DNA of 64,000 nt from Zygaena filipendulae (taxonomy: Eukaryota; Arthropoda; Insecta; Lepidoptera; Zygaenidae), in the NCBI GenBank assembly GCA_907165275.2, contig OU015649.1, positions 8,462,001 to 8,526,000 on the forward strand, read 5' to 3'. Under the pieces are notes generated by a model, which was not told where the DNA came from, did not search any database, and saw only the letters and a program-made list of their open reading frames with translations. The first letter of the stretch is position 1, and each line of letters starts with the position of its first letter. Of this stretch, positions 21,204-38,820 are shown piece after piece. The position numbers were made by a program, and so were the translations under genes.

Positions 21204-22355
21204 ATGGCTCGGCTTGCTGCAATGTTTAGCACGCTAAACGAAGCTGACAGAGTTGACAAAAACCGGCGCAGGCGGGCCCTGAAAATAGCTGATGGATGAT
21301 CAAGAATTTGTTAAAAATTACCGCCTCAATAAAGTCCTGTTTGAGGTATTATTAAGGGACTTGACGCCGTATTTGCAAGGACCCCGAAGATCAAGCGTTT
21401 TAACCATTAAGTACAAGGTAAGATGCCTATGCCTTTCTTTTAACTTACATGCATTAAACTCAACAATAACAAAAATAAAGTATAACCATTTATACAGTAT
21501 TCAATTTATATGTCTTTACAGGTGTTAGCAACTTTATCATTTTTGGCCACAGGCAGCTACCAAAAGCTTGTAGGACGTAGTAATGGCACCATTATGTCAC
21601 AGCAGTCGGTTTCCAAATGCATCAGGGAAGTGACAGATGCATTAAACGACCCAAATATATTAAAAAAAATTATCAAGTTCCCTAGTACTCGAGAAGAAAG
21701 AAGTGCTATTAAATTGAAGTAAGAGCAAGTTTATTGCACACATTTTGAAAAATGATTCAATAGAGAATTTAGTTCTGTTATAATTAGGATTACTACTTCT
21801 TAACTTGTAATAAAACTCAAAGTTCCTTGATGCTCAGAAATAGTTTTTATAATTTTTCCAAATTTCAAATTCTATGAAAAGTACCAGATACCAGGAGTAA
21901 TCTTCATTATAAACCAGACCGAGTGGCAAAAATTATTAATGCCTGTGCTGTGTTGCATAATATATGCAACCATGCTCGTGTTGCTGCACCCTCTGTGAGT
22001 GAAATACAGTAAATAGAAGAAGAACATAGGCAAGAATCACAGGTAACCTTTAGCAAACCTTTAGATGAAATTTAATATGTGCTTTGTAAAAGTGTAATTA
22101 TTAAAATTCATACATAATAATAAAATTAAGGTTTCTGTTTGTAATATCAAATAACAGCTTTAAATTACTAAATGCATTTATTTCAGTGAAGTACTTATAA
22201 CAAAAAACAAATTGTCTCAATTGTTTGTTCTGGCTAATAGATGTCACAAGCGAGCGAGCAATCAAGTCATGCCAGAAGTTTGTCGCAACAGCAGAGACAA
22301 GTGGATGATTTGAGAAGAGGGAATATTGCCAGAGCGCATATTGTGGCTAACTAAC
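21204..22355 (+). pseudogene. Harbinger transposase remnant, catalytic exons missing
   Basis: The family is the PIF/Harbinger transposase (HARBI1-like nuclease). Four pieces are visible. First, 21204 to about 21418: MARLAAMFSTLNEADR, then after a frameshift EFVKNYRLNKVLFEVLLRDL. Second, from 21522: VLATLSFLATGSYQKLVG and SQQSVSKCIREVTDAL ... IKFPSTREE. Third, about 21894-22050: LHYKPDRVAKIINACAVLHN with an in-frame stop soon after. Fourth, about 22241-22355: LRRGNIARAHIVAN. Splice sites between the pieces are plausible (AAG|GTAAGA ... TTTACAG|GTG). The DDE segment (RWPGSxHDS, GDxGY) is absent from the 170 bases between pieces two and three. It cannot encode an active enzyme. Confidence 0.82.
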
Positions 22356-23239
22356 GCCAGATGTTGAATAATATACGTAATAATATTGGTTTGGCACATA
22401 TTATATGATGAGTTATTCGGAAAAATGGAAAAGACCACATAACTTATTTATTTGCCAATAACAAGCACCGTCAGAATCAACGACGCGTCTCCACCTATCT
22501 GGTAAAGAATGAATGGCCTCTGTGTAGGAAGTGGTTTTGACACTTCACAACATAGATCTACTTGATCCCACACTAAGCTATAAGCTTGTATTGTGGAACT
22601 CTAGCATGTGTGGTCGCATTTTCATCTCTGTATAAATTAAGTGCCAAAATTATAAAAGAAATCGTTTAATAAACCATTTAAAGATCAAAGTGATTTTCTA
22701 CATTTTTCCTTTATCATACCATTGGTTCTTTGATTAACAAATTTTAACAATCAATGTCTAAGTATATTACAATTAAAATAGTCTTTATAAAAAGTATACA
22801 TATAACAAATAAAATAGCCTTTATAAATATAATTGCCTAATAATAACTAGGTACTTATTCTTTATCACATTTTTAGTGGAACTAATTTAACAATTTCTAA
22901 CTATACAATAAATAAAATAGCCTTTATAAATATAAGTATTATAACAAATAAAATAGCCTTTATGAATATAATTGCACATACCTGCTAATAACTACTCATT
23001 CTTACTTTAAGTTGTCACATTTTTTGTGGAACTGAATAATATATATTTATAAATTATTTGAACATCAAAGTGCTTTTTCACTTTTTTATTTTATTTTCAT
23101 GTGGTTGAGACCGCAGAGTACAGCTAGTCATGAAATAAAACTATATAACACAGCCAATAGAGGAATTAGATAACAATAAATATCTAGAATAATAAAAAAA
23201 TACAATAGTAAAGTGCTACTAAGAAAATGGCAGTAGTAG

Positions 23240-24758
23240 TTAGTGACTACTATCACATCCTTTTTCAGCAAATCTATTAATAGCTTGGGCTATGTTGTCC
23301 ACAGCATCTGCTAGTCTATTTATAGCAGAAGCTATGGACATAGTGTCCAGTCTATTAATAGCAGTTGTCACTGCTGCCGAGTTTTGTGCCTGTAGAAGCT
23401 CAGCTTCCACTCTCTTGGACTCAATTTCAGTGAGGAGGTCCCTTTCTTCTTGTAGCCGGCTTGTAAATGTGTATGGTCGTCCACTTTCACAGTGTCGTCT
23501 GTCTTCTGCTCTCGATCCAACCGAAGATCTTGCAGTATTGCTAGGTTGTGGAACCCTCGGCGGACTGGTAGACTGCAAAGATCTGGGAGTAGAAGGCTGT
23601 AAAGGTCTCTGGGTACTAGTAGTAAGCACTGATGAACTGCTGCGCTGTGGAATGGGATTCTCAGCATCTGAAAACAAATTAAATATTATACCAATATATA
23701 TTATTAATATTATTATTAAATATATTAACCAGCTGACTGATGGATCAATGCACAGCTGAAACCGCTGGGTCTAGAACCATGTAATTTGCACAAATATATC
23801 TTGAGAGACAGGTGTTTCCTGTGCACTAAGAAAACATTATTGTAATGAACCCCTAAGGGGGATAAAAGGGGTTGCAAATAAGTCACTTTCAATATTACTC
23901 TGCAGACTTTGTAATGTATTGCATTAATATAAAATATACTTATGTCTCCTGAGACTTCAACTTCATATTCTACTTGAGGAGTCATAGGTGAAAGAGGACT
24001 CTCTTCAATATTAAGCTGTTCACTCTGTAAAAAGAGGTACTAATATTATAATCTAAACATTGGTGTAATAAAATAAATTTTTACTCATACTAATAATATT
24101 ATAAATAGTAAAAATTTAAGTTTTTTGTGTGTTTGTAATGGATAAACTCAAAACTACTGAACCGATTTAAAAAATTCTTTCATTTATAGGAAGCAACAAC
24201 ATAGGGTAATTTTTACCCTGGAAGTCCCATGGAAACTTCAAAATTAACTTACTCACTTGGCAATTACCTACCTAGCTAAATACACCTCTTAAAATAGCTC
24301 CTGAGTTTTAATTGCTATTTCATACATATATTATATATATAAACAGAAATTTACTTACAAAGAGAGGAACAGAGTACTCTATTGCCTGTGGCAAAGCGAT
24401 CCCCACCCAACAGAGTCAGCATCCGCTCCTCAATGAGGGTTAGCTCAGGGAGGAAGTCCCTGCCTCCTCCAGTTCTATTGGCTGACAGAGTGCTGTTGTT
24501 TCTTCAGGCTATATTTTTTGTCTGTCCAAAACTGGCACAAAATAAATTTTAATTCAGCATCCTAAGATTCAATAAAAATATCTCAAGGCATTAATGATGA
24601 AACCAATGAAACTACCTTAGCCCAGCCTGGCCCATCTTTTATTGCTCCCCCAAGAAAATTAAGTGTATTGGCCAGGCTTTGCCATTTCCTTTTTGTCTCC
24701 ATCTTGCCCGTTCGTAATTCCTGGATTTTTCCATTTGTATCTCCGTTGGTCGCATTTT
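23240..24758 (-). pseudogene. Harbinger-associated Myb/SANT-like protein, damaged
   Basis: The second protein of Harbinger elements is a Myb/SANT-like DNA-binding partner that brings the transposase to the nucleus and to the element ends. Exon 24758-24616 gives KRKWQSLANTLNFLGGAIKD, the W-containing helix region. The next (about 24528-24365) has W-T-D, then NSTLSANRTGGGRDFLPELT and IEERMLTLLGG, but with a stop/frame change between the two. A third near 24023 gives LNIEESPLSPMTPQVEYEVE. The last (about 23669-23240) is open and Ser/Pro-rich, ending in a coiled-coil-like ELLQAQNSAAVTTAINRLD and a repeated INRLADAVDNIAQAINRFAE. The gene converges on the transposase remnant. Confidence 0.7.
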
Positions 24759-25504
24759 CTACAAAAAAATTGATTCTTTCAAAACTTCAAAACGATGTGG
24801 TGAGTAATAGGTATTGCGCTTGTGAAGTTTTTTTTTTAAACAAATATAAATGTATATTTTACTTACTGTTTTTTAATTCAAAACAACTAATCGACGGAAA
24901 GAAAACCAACTAGGTACACTTCAACACTTGATTCTTGAAATTTGAAAAATGCGGGAATCAAACTTATTTGGTATGTCAATTCAAACTTTCAATTCAACAA
25001 AAATACTTAGGTAACACGGCTATATTTGATTTTCACACATTACTAATCATCGTTTGCTTAAACGAGACTCTTCTAATTAGTTGGATCATAGTAGGTTTCT
25101 ATTGCCATTTTTTTACGTTCTCGTTCAGAAATAAACAAAAATAAATAAACTAAAATGGTATAAATAAAGGTTTCACCGTATTATATGTCTTAAAATCGTG
25201 CTTATTTTGTTAGAGTCTAGATAAATTAGTACATTATTGATTGTAACATCAACTAATTATGTCTAATGAGTCAGTCGATATTCCTATCGACTTAAATTTT
25301 TTTTACTAAAAGTTGTGAACGAAAACAATCGCACTTTCATTGACTCGTCGGAAGTTACGTCATCTTTGATATTAAAATGAGATCGAATCGAAATCAAATC
25401 GAACTCGTATCAGGATCGTAATCAGACTCAAATCATTTTCAAAAGTCAGCCTCCAGGTGTACCACTTGCCCGTTTGCACTTTGCCCCCTATGACATTGAA
25501 AAAA

Positions 25505-25833
25505 AAAAGAAATCAATCGGAGTTCTTACGAGCAAAGGGGAGGTGTAGTAACAAAAAGTTTATAATTGGATGTAAAACAGTCTTATTCGCAATGTGAGTT
25601 GAGAGAAAACTAATGGCGCCTGAAATTTCAAATACTTTGAGAGTCTTATTCGCAATGTGAGTTGAGAGAAAACAAATGGCGCCTGAAATTTCAAATACTT
25701 TGAGGTTATAAAAACAACTCGATCGTTCCGTGGCTTGGTTGCAACCTCAGAAGAATATGCTAGTTATTCTTCGGAGGTTGCAACTCAAGCGAGTTTTTTA
25801 ACCGAACAACTATGCCGAAACCCACGGAACGCC
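25505..25833 (+). repeat. GCGTTCCGTGG-family copy with internal 71-bp duplication
   Basis: AAATCAATCGGAGTTCTTAC to AACCCACGGAACGC matches 38348-38820. A 71-bp unit (AGTCTTATTCGCAATGTGAG ... AAATACTTTGAG) is repeated directly at 25,578 and 25,640. The micro-insertion at 25738-25784 lies inside. Confidence 0.7.
25738..25784. mobile_element. Micro-insertion: 31-bp palindrome between 8-bp repeats GTTGCAAC
   Basis: GTTGCAAC at 25738-25745 and 25777-25784 flank CTCAGAAGAATA-(TGCTAG)-TTATTCTTCGGAG, an imperfect palindrome of 31 bp. The related repeat copy has a single GTTGCAAC at 38757-38764 and no insert: a clean empty site. Confidence 0.85.
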
Positions 25834-26209
25834 TACCTGAATGTACAGCACTGGACTGCGTGATACCGGAATGTACGACACCGTATTGTAGTGCATTTTT
25901 GTGTTTTTCTGTTCAAACTATCTTTATTTCTCACTTTAAGTATATAATCAGATTTAGTGACGTAAATTTTTCAGTTCTCTTATTTACTAAAAAAAATACT
26001 GCAATGGATGTGCTTGTAATATTTGAAGAGTTCCCTCGATTTCTCCAAGATCCCGTCATCAGATCCTGCCTTGATTACAAAGGGACGCCACTAATTTACC
26101 CGCTTAAACAAAAAAAAAAACCGAATCGATCCTTTTTGAACCGTGATTTTCGGTGCCTACTAGCATTCAACGGAACCGGGAAATCCCGGTTTTTTCGGTA
26201 CTTACGGTA

Positions 26210-26420
26210 CTACCTAGTTTTAATTACTAGTGGGGCAGGTAATTAAATAGTGAATTTATTCCCAGTAGTTAGCACCCCTACGTCAACCCTACGTCTCCAG
26301 CTTTCGGTACTAGTACTACCTATTTTTAATTACTAGTGGGGCAGGAATTGATGAATTAATTAAATAATAGCAAATTTATTCCCAGTTGTTAGAACCCCTA
26401 CGTCTCCAGCGGTATTTTTT
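26210..26420. repeat. Diverged tandem pair, unit about 110 bp
   Basis: TTTTAATTACTAGTGGGGCA, ATTTATTCCCAGT and ACCCCTACGTC(AAC/TCC) occur twice in the same order. No gene is visible from here to the next element. Confidence 0.55.
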
Positions 26421-26917
26421 TTTTAGAAAAATGTCCTAGTGTCTCACCTGCAGATGTCCTCACGATAAAATCACTAATTTTCATTACGAAAAATTAGACA
26501 ACATATTATAATTTACAAATCACGGCAAGAAATAATGACTAGTGGAAAATAATTTTAATTTTTTTCCACCCTGTTGCTGTCATTAATGACCTGGACCTCA
26601 TTAGAATATGATTCAACTCATGGCATCCGGATATTATAAATCACAGGCTATGGATATGAGCAGTAGAAACTTAAGGACCTCTCTAGAACAAGTTTTACCT
26701 CTTTGTATTTGGATGGTCTACCGATTACTTACACTAACACTGTTTATAAATCTCTCCAGTCCAGTCTCTCATTCAGCCCTTCATGGATTAGTCAGGCCAA
26801 CGCAATCATGCTATCTTGATGCCATCAAGGAACTACTGAAATAATTGCAGCACTTGCAAAATCTCAGTATAATGTATATTCGTACATTTTCGAGCTCGAA
26901 ATAATTGATTATATTTC

Positions 26918-27508
26918 TTCTTCTTCTTCTTTAAAATGGCGTCTATAATTATAATTTGCCAATGACAATGTTTCTTAATAATAACAATCTCTTCATCTAC
27001 TTCTTCAATTATAGCGAAACGCCAGTGACAATGTTAGATTGTTCACCAAGTTAAAACATGGCTCTTTTGAAAGTCAGTTTCCTGCTCAGGGTCCAAAATA
27101 GATGCTGAAAAGTGACTGAAATAACGAAGACAACGTAACACGCGTGTTTACGATACGGCTTTCACTCGTCAACAACCAATATTGGTTGTAAGCCGTATCT
27201 CTTATTCGTCTGTGGGTACCCCGTATAGTTATTATACTCTTTGGGGTTGTTGACGAGTGAAAGCCGTACCGAAAACACGCGTGTCACGTTGTCTTCGTTA
27301 TTAGTCACCTTTCAGCATCTATTTTGGACCCTGAGCAGGAAACTGACTTTCAAGAGAGCCATGTTTTAACTTGGTGAACAATCTAACATTGTCACTGGCG
27401 TTTCGCCATAATTGAAGAAGTAGATGAAGAAATTGTTATTATTAAAAAACATTGTCATTGGCAAATTATAATTATGGACGCCATTTTAAAGAAGAAGAAG
27501 AAGAACCA
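26918..27508. mobile_element. Foldback / Mutator-like MITE with long inverted arms
   Basis: ATTATATTTC occurs at 26908-26917 and 27509-27518 as a 9-10-bp target duplication. The 591-bp insert is almost wholly two inverted arms of about 260-280 bp, starting TTCTTCTTCTTCTTTAAAAT and carrying mirrored TGACAATGTTAGATTGTTCA and CCTGCTCAGGGTCCAAAATA. Long arms and 9-10-bp duplications fit Mutator-like or foldback elements. A half copy is at 19785. Confidence 0.75.
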
Positions 27509-28079
27509 ATTATATTTCCAAGGGTAGTAAAGAACTTCAGTGACTTCGTATCTGCCACCGCCAAAGTCAGTCAAATAATTTTATTCTTCTTCTTCTTCTT
27601 TTAAGATATGGCTTCCACTATGTTCACTCACAGTGACTCCGCCAATGTCACGTAGTTGAAAGTAAACGAAGGAGGACAAGATTGTTCGGTGGGATATTAC
27701 CAAGAGCCTGAGTTTACCTACAAAAAAAAAAACACAACACAAAAGTTAGTAGATACAGTAGTGATCAGTCTAACGCAACTAGGAACAAATTAAATTTTGT
27801 TCGTGTTTAGCACTCATTTTTTTTTTAATTTTTTTTTTCCATGGCATCAAAGATGGCCTCACATGCTATTTCAGTCTTTTGTCTCTGAATCTTTCTTACA
27901 ATCTGTCAACTGTTTGTCATGGCGACGCATGTTGTTATTTGTGTGTTTTTTAAAAATTTTGTGTGATTTACGCTTTGAAAAGTGCAGTGTGACTATTAAA
28001 AACTATTTTCTTGTGATTGGGTAGTGAAATAGCACCGATTAGACGGTGTAGTACGCATGTAATTTGTAGAAAAAGATAG

Positions 28080-28665
28080 AGTCGACAAAATTTAAATAAA
28101 AGGAAATTTATCACGAAATTTCCTATAGATGAAGACCGGTAAGTACAGCTTGAGTAAAGTAATAAAGTATTTTGTTCTCTTCAGCTATCAGCAAGACTAA
28201 AATAATACACTATCTTTTTGAAATGAGAAAAAATATTTGCATGTTTGTAAACCATAGTGATGTAAATCTTCACTATCGATAAAGTGAGTCGATAAACTTT
28301 AATGAATGATGCTGTTATAGTGAATATTTTGGAATATTTTTGTATAGCTGCTGCTGCGTATACTTTTTTCATTACTTACTGCAGTTTTCATTAAGTATTA
28401 TGATCGTATTGTAATAAAGTGAACCTCGTCTTCTGTATAAAGAACTATATTATACTCTATCTTGTTTCTAAGTGTACTTGCATGATTGATAGATATTTTA
28501 ATTTCAGATGTCGACAATGGGTAAAAAATATTGGAAATGATGACTTAGCTTACATTCCAATCGAAAAACTTCACGATATAAAATATGTCTGTGGAGATGT
28601 AAGGAACGAATGTCGGAAGATAAACGAAAGTTTTCGCTTTCGGAGGATATTTCTACCGATAATTT
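28080..28665 (+). pseudogene. THAP-domain fragment, broken
   Basis: Two exon-like pieces join at a GTAAGT donor (28141) and a TTTCAG acceptor before 28508: KRKFITKFPIDEDR then CRQWVKNIGNDDLAYIPIEK plus LHDIKYVCGD. This is the middle of a THAP zinc finger (Phe-Pro, Trp, Cys). The upstream part, with the first cysteines, has a stop in frame, and the sequence leaves the family after CGD, where HF should follow. It is a remnant of a THAP protein or another P-type transposase. Confidence 0.6.
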
Positions 28666-29370
28666 AAACAAGGCTCAACAAGGAGGCACTGCGAAGTAAA
28701 TCATTTACTTTCCCAAATAGGTTATTTAATTTTGACATAAAATGTAAATGTAATTTTTAAAGAGGAAATAAATATCTATCTATCTAATAACATCATCATC
28801 ATGACAAACTAAAATATTGGAATAATAATAAATAAATAAAAATAATAATTTATTGTTTCAATTTTACGACAAATGTTTTCCCCCGTTGTAGATTTAATTC
28901 ACCTGGTATGAAGCCCACGATGCTCTAATGATAATTTATCGATATCGATTTAATCAGGAACTACATGTGGCCATCCCTATTGTTCTCGTTAATGTTGGTA
29001 CCCATGAGTTATGAAGTATTTTGACATTTAAATTTTCGCTGTGTTGGTATTGCTGGGTCTGCTAAATGGATTCCAAAACCAAGTAAGGAAGTCCCGTCTC
29101 TTAAAACGTAGTGATTACCTTCTCTCTGGTAGTGATTACCTTCTCTCTGGATACAGTTAGTGAGGGTAGGTATGTTATAACACAGAGCGGATGTTGAGGA
29201 AGGCAATTATTTTGTAGTACTAACTATATAATAGTATACATTACATATAATATACACTAATAGCACACTCATAAATATAAATTGTTAGCCTCTATAAATT
29301 TTGCTAGTGTTTTTACAAATGGGGAAAAAGAGAGGGTAAGGAGGTAAGGAGGCTATAATTTTATTCAAAG

Positions 29371-29422
29371 CTGGCCCCCTCAGAACAATAACATGCTACT
29401 GTTATTGTTCTGAGCTGGCCCC
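29371..29422. mobile_element. Micro-insertion: 36-bp palindrome between 8-bp repeats CTGGCCCC
   Basis: CTGGCCCC at 29371-29378 and 29415-29422 flank a near-perfect palindrome: CTCAGAACAATAACA, six central bases, TGTTATTGTTCTGAG. The same arm (CTCAGAACAATAACAGTAG) recurs alone at 45,891 and reversed at 20,140. Confidence 0.88.
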
Positions 29423-29809
29423 TAACGTGACTCTTTTTGACGTTAATAAAATAACAATTATTATTTATTTATTTATTTATTTATGACAGCACCTCGACAG
29501 CACCCATAAAATATTCGCCCTTTACAGCTTGCCAGTGCTATGTCTGAAGAGAAAAAGCCGCACAAACAAGTCCCCAATAGCACGCTGTCAGTTTAAAGTT
29601 ATCTATATTTGACAGAGAATAGGGTATTTGCATTAAAATTTATTATAGTAAATTGTATCAATATTTCAAAAATAGAGCCTTAGAAAAGCGTTTCGTGAAA
29701 GATTTACTAAAAAAATTTTCAATAGTTTCCAAAATATTCAACTTTTAATTTTGTAAAACGGAACGTTGCAACGAAACACCAATCACAGCCAAGCTTGACA
29801 CATGACGTC

Positions 29810-30110
29810 ACTTTTTTTTTTTAGGATACATTTACCTCTTTCAGAGAAGGCAAAAGAAACTGAGTGCATACAGTCAACGCATATTTTCCATTTTCTGAAC
29901 TTTTTTACTTTAAAATGCATCGGTAAGATGCATTTCGATTCTTTACTGGAACTTTTGGAAGTAAATCGACACAGTTCAACCTTAATTTCGCTTTTGGATA
30001 TTGAAGTTATGTCTGTCAGTGTCACATGACCCTGTCAATACGACAGTGACATTTCTATCACAGATTAATAAGGCGTAATTTTGAACTAGTGACGTCATTC
30101 CGCGTTTCGG
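29810..30110 (-). mobile_element. SINE-like retroposon copy, degraded
   Basis: A poly-T start, then ATTTACCTCTTTCAGAGAAGG and GCATCGGTAAGATGCATTTC, identify a minus-oriented copy of the 20414 family. CACATGAC occurs near both sides but is not adjacent to the tail, so the target duplication is unproven. Confidence 0.5.
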
Positions 30111-30284
30111 CGGTAAAGTCTAAAGTAGGAACTTTGAAACGCTCTATTTAATTAATTTATGCATTTTTTTTTCTTTTTCTTGCTTTGTTTAATAGGCCAT
30201 GTATCTTTAAAATAGACTGAAAAAAAAAATCATGCAAGTACCCTATTGGAGAGTCCCATTAGGATTGTTTTTCTCCCGACATCT

Positions 30285-30445
30285 CTTTCATCATCATCAT
30301 CCTTATAATATCAGCCAAAAGATATCCACAGCTGGACATAGGCCTCCCCCAAGGATTGCCATAACGACCAGTCCTGCGCTTCCCGCATCTAATAGCGACC
30401 CACAACCTTCACCAAGTCATCGGTCCACCTTGACATCCCCTTTTT
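30285..30445 (-). pseudogene. 3' end of an RTE-type LINE reverse-transcriptase ORF
   Basis: Read on the minus strand: RWTDDLVKVVGRY, a stop, then MREAQDWSLWQSLGEAYVQL and WISFG with the terminal stop, followed by TGATATTATAAGGATGATGA and ATG repeats as a simple tail. The ending YVQxW-SFG plus an ATG-rich tail is typical of lepidopteran RTE-clade LINEs. The in-frame stop and 5' truncation show it is dead. Confidence 0.75.
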
Positions 30446-31374
30446 ACATGCGAAATGTTTTTAAATGTATTTCTTTGTTTTTGCAATTGTGGTGGTAAAT
30501 AAGACGTATCAAACCCACCTATCTGTCCCTTGCCATTCCAATAGATCCTCTTATCGAGTAGTTATCATGTGGTTCTTTCTGCTACATGAAATTGGTTCCT
30601 GTAGGACTATCTCTTTATCTAAAAAGCGAATCAAGGAATTTCATGTCAGTGCCAGTGTTGTTATTCGTATTTATTAATAAGTAAGTTTAACTTATTTAAA
30701 ACATTACTCGTTTTTAACTGAGTAATCTACTTGTGACAACTGGGACATTATTATAACTAGAGATAGCGGTAGCGGGGACAATCAAGATTGTTTTTGAGAG
30801 TTGACAACTCAAAATAATCTCTAAACCAACCACGCGGGTCGCGAGGTGACACGCGCGTATTTTAATTTACTCCTGTACCTCGAACACATTAGTCAATTGG
30901 TTTTTAATAACCTCCAAAAGTATAGGTAACCTTACAACGTAATAAAAACGAAATATTATACCATCGAAATTAATTCCCAAAAGTACCGAAAGAACTTTCA
31001 GGAATTAATTTCTCAAGTTAGGTAAAAAAAACCGGGAAATCCCAGTTTTTTCGGGACTGGGATTTCCCGGTTCTGAACTCTACCAGCCGTCTTCGAGTAA
31101 TCGTTGAACATACATATAAAAATTCATACAGTTCAACGTAGAATCTGCTCCTTTTTTGAAGTCGGTTTAATATAATCACTATTACAACTACGGATGTAAC
31201 ATAGTGAGAAAAAAAATCGATTAATCAAAAATCGGTTTTTGTAAATAAATAAATCGATTATTTTTTCACATTGCTATTATCTGTCAGTGTCAGTTTGCCG
31301 TAGAGTTACTAAATAGTATATAGGTACCTACCTAATTTAGGTATCTGCCATTTTCATTGCGACTATCGACGATA
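30446..31374. other. Intergenic, upstream of RpL3
   Basis: No gene recognised. Around 31,030-31,075 there is a short palindrome (CCGGGAAATCCCAGTTTTTT and CTGGGATTTCCCGG). The last 60 bases before the RpL3 ATG contain a pyrimidine-rich CCATTTTCATTGCG, a plausible TOP-like start site for a ribosomal protein mRNA. Confidence 0.4.
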
Positions 31375-37233
<5,859 letters not shown>

Positions 37234-37393
37234 ATTTAATGTTATGGGCTAAGATTATAACTTTGACAATGTACAAAGCGTTTTTATTTACCTTTAGTTT
37301 TAATTCAGAACTATAATTTGTTCTAGCTCTTTTCCCTGTGTTAGTATGATATGCCATGTCTCTCTGGCACGACCATTTAAAACTGTCTAATTA

Positions 37394-37862
37394 AGGCCCG
37401 GCGCCCGTTATCGGTATCTGCAAGGAAAGGGATCTTCGGCATCCGTACATGCAAGCGTACACTGTCGGAAAGGATGACGGAGGCGTCTTAAAGCATGCCG
37501 CACCGTCCTGAAGCTTGCCGAAGCGTCTCAATATCGTATTTCTCTTCAAAACAGTCTCAAGAGTTGTTACAAGCTAGTCTGAGTTGTATTCAATATGGTG
37601 GACTAGGATCTAGTGCTCATAGCAGCTCTTGCTGAAGAAGAGAAATCTAATCAAGGAGAAGATTTTTTTGGGTGAACAACCTTTGGAAGGAACCGAAGGC
37701 TGCCGATACAGCAGCCACAAGCATACCGAAGCGGTATTTTTGTTACTACGACCATACCTATATCGTGGAAATTTCTACTTTATTGCCATGATGTTAATGT
37801 ATATTGCTATTTACCACCTAAAATCCTCAGCCATGCCGATACCGATAATGGGCGCCGGCCCT
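37394..37862. mobile_element. MITE with GGCGCCC-rich inverted ends, TA flanks
   Basis: AAGG-CCCGGCGCCCGTTATC on the left is mirrored by GATAATGGGCGCCGGCCCTT on the right (469 bp). TA lies on both sides, as for Tc1/mariner-type insertion. It starts 160 bp after the RpL3 stop codon and may lie in or just past the 3' UTR. Its interior has no gene. Confidence 0.65.
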
Positions 37863-37864
37863 TA

Positions 37865-38347
37865 GACTCCTGACCTATGAGTGTGGACTTACTGGCTCTA
37901 TGCATAGTGTTATTTTTTTATTTCCATAATAATATTCGCTAGTAGATATAGAACACCTATTATGGCCCAACAGCCAGCGATGGCCCGTCTTTCATAAAGT
38001 TTCTCTGTGCAAGTCCCTAAAATCAGCGATTTTAGAGTTTGACCTTTACTGTCTGATACCTGCCCAAGTAACTACAATCCATACTCCATAATCTCGCTGA
38101 TCGTTCTTACCTGTGTTGGGGACATGCACAAAAAAACGTTCCAGGCTTTCAGCTTTTTTAAAATGAGGAAGGTCGGGCCGTCGCTGGCTCTTGCTCTAAT
38201 ATTTCTCCCTGTGGATCCACTGCCAGCGCATTGCGTCCTGATGTAAATAAACGGTGTCTGCCGGTGTTGCCACGGAACGTGTCTGGCATGCTGGATGTCT
38301 AGATATAAACAAACGGTCGACAGACAATTTATTTACAAAAGACGTCT
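37865..38347. other. Intergenic, nothing recognised
   Basis: No coding frame with family resemblance and no clear inverted ends were seen. The last 100 bases carry CGTGTCTGGCATGC-like words resembling the flank of the next repeat. Confidence 0.35.
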
Positions 38348-38820
38348 GGTGTGCGTTCCGTGGCTTCGCACGAATGCACTCGAACGCGCTCGAGCGCGCT
38401 CTGAACCCGTTCTGTGGCTTGGTGAAATTTTACTCTGATAGCTGTCAGAGCGTAGTTTGACCCGTTCCGTGGCTCAGAGTGCAGCAACCAAACAACCATC
38501 TCCGAAGCAGGTTAATTTTCACTCTGACAGCTATGTATTGTTTAAGAAGTGTCAAAGTTTGCGCCAAAAACCGGATTCATCGAAAAAGAAATCAATCGGA
38601 GTTCTTACGATCAAAGGGGAGGTGTCGTAGTCATAAAAAGTTTATAATTGGATGTAAAACAGTCTTATTCGCAATGTGAGTTGAGAGAAAACAAATGGCG
38701 CCTGAAATTTCAAATATTTTGAGGTTATAAAAACAACTCGATCGTTCTGTGGCTTGGTTGCAACTCAAACGAGTGAAATTTTAACCGAACAACTGCGCCC
38801 AAATCCACGGAACGCACACC
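38348..38820. mobile_element. GCGTTCCGTGG-family TIR element, insertion-free copy
   Basis: GGTGTGCGTTCCGTGG is mirrored by CCACGGAACGCACACC across 473 bp. It is the clean reference for the family: at 38393, 38481 and 38757 it has single copies of the octamers that are duplicated around micro-insertions in the copies at 45267 and 25505. Confidence 0.75.

Larger units (their letters stand above)
20837..25448. mobile_element. Harbinger-type element, 4.6 kb, internally deleted
   Basis: TGACTTTTGA (20837-20846) is mirrored by TCAAAAGTCA (25439-25448), and further mirrored GAATCGAAAT(C/G)A words continue inward. Both sides have GCC (20834-20836, 25449-25451), a 3-bp duplication as in PIF/Harbinger, although not the usual TWA. 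It carries a transposase remnant on the plus strand and a Myb/SANT-like gene on the minus strand, converging. Confidence 0.75.
20358..25510 (+). mobile_element. LINE 3' end, broken by two later insertions
   Basis: The pieces GGCAACGCACCTGCATGCC, GGTGTTGCAGATGTCTATGG, GCGGTAATCACTTACCATCA and TGCCCGTTTGCACTTTGCCC, followed by an A-rich tail at 25,500, read together as a lepidopteran non-LTR 3' end. They are separated by a SINE-like retroposon (20414-20798) and a Harbinger element (20837-25448). Confidence 0.65.

Noticed and set aside
25812..26246. 144-codon frame
   Set aside because: It begins inside a known repeat copy and crosses a homopolymer of A; no protein family recognised.
26608..26844. 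78-codon frame
   Set aside because: No recognised motif and no exon context; consistent with chance in repeat-derived DNA.
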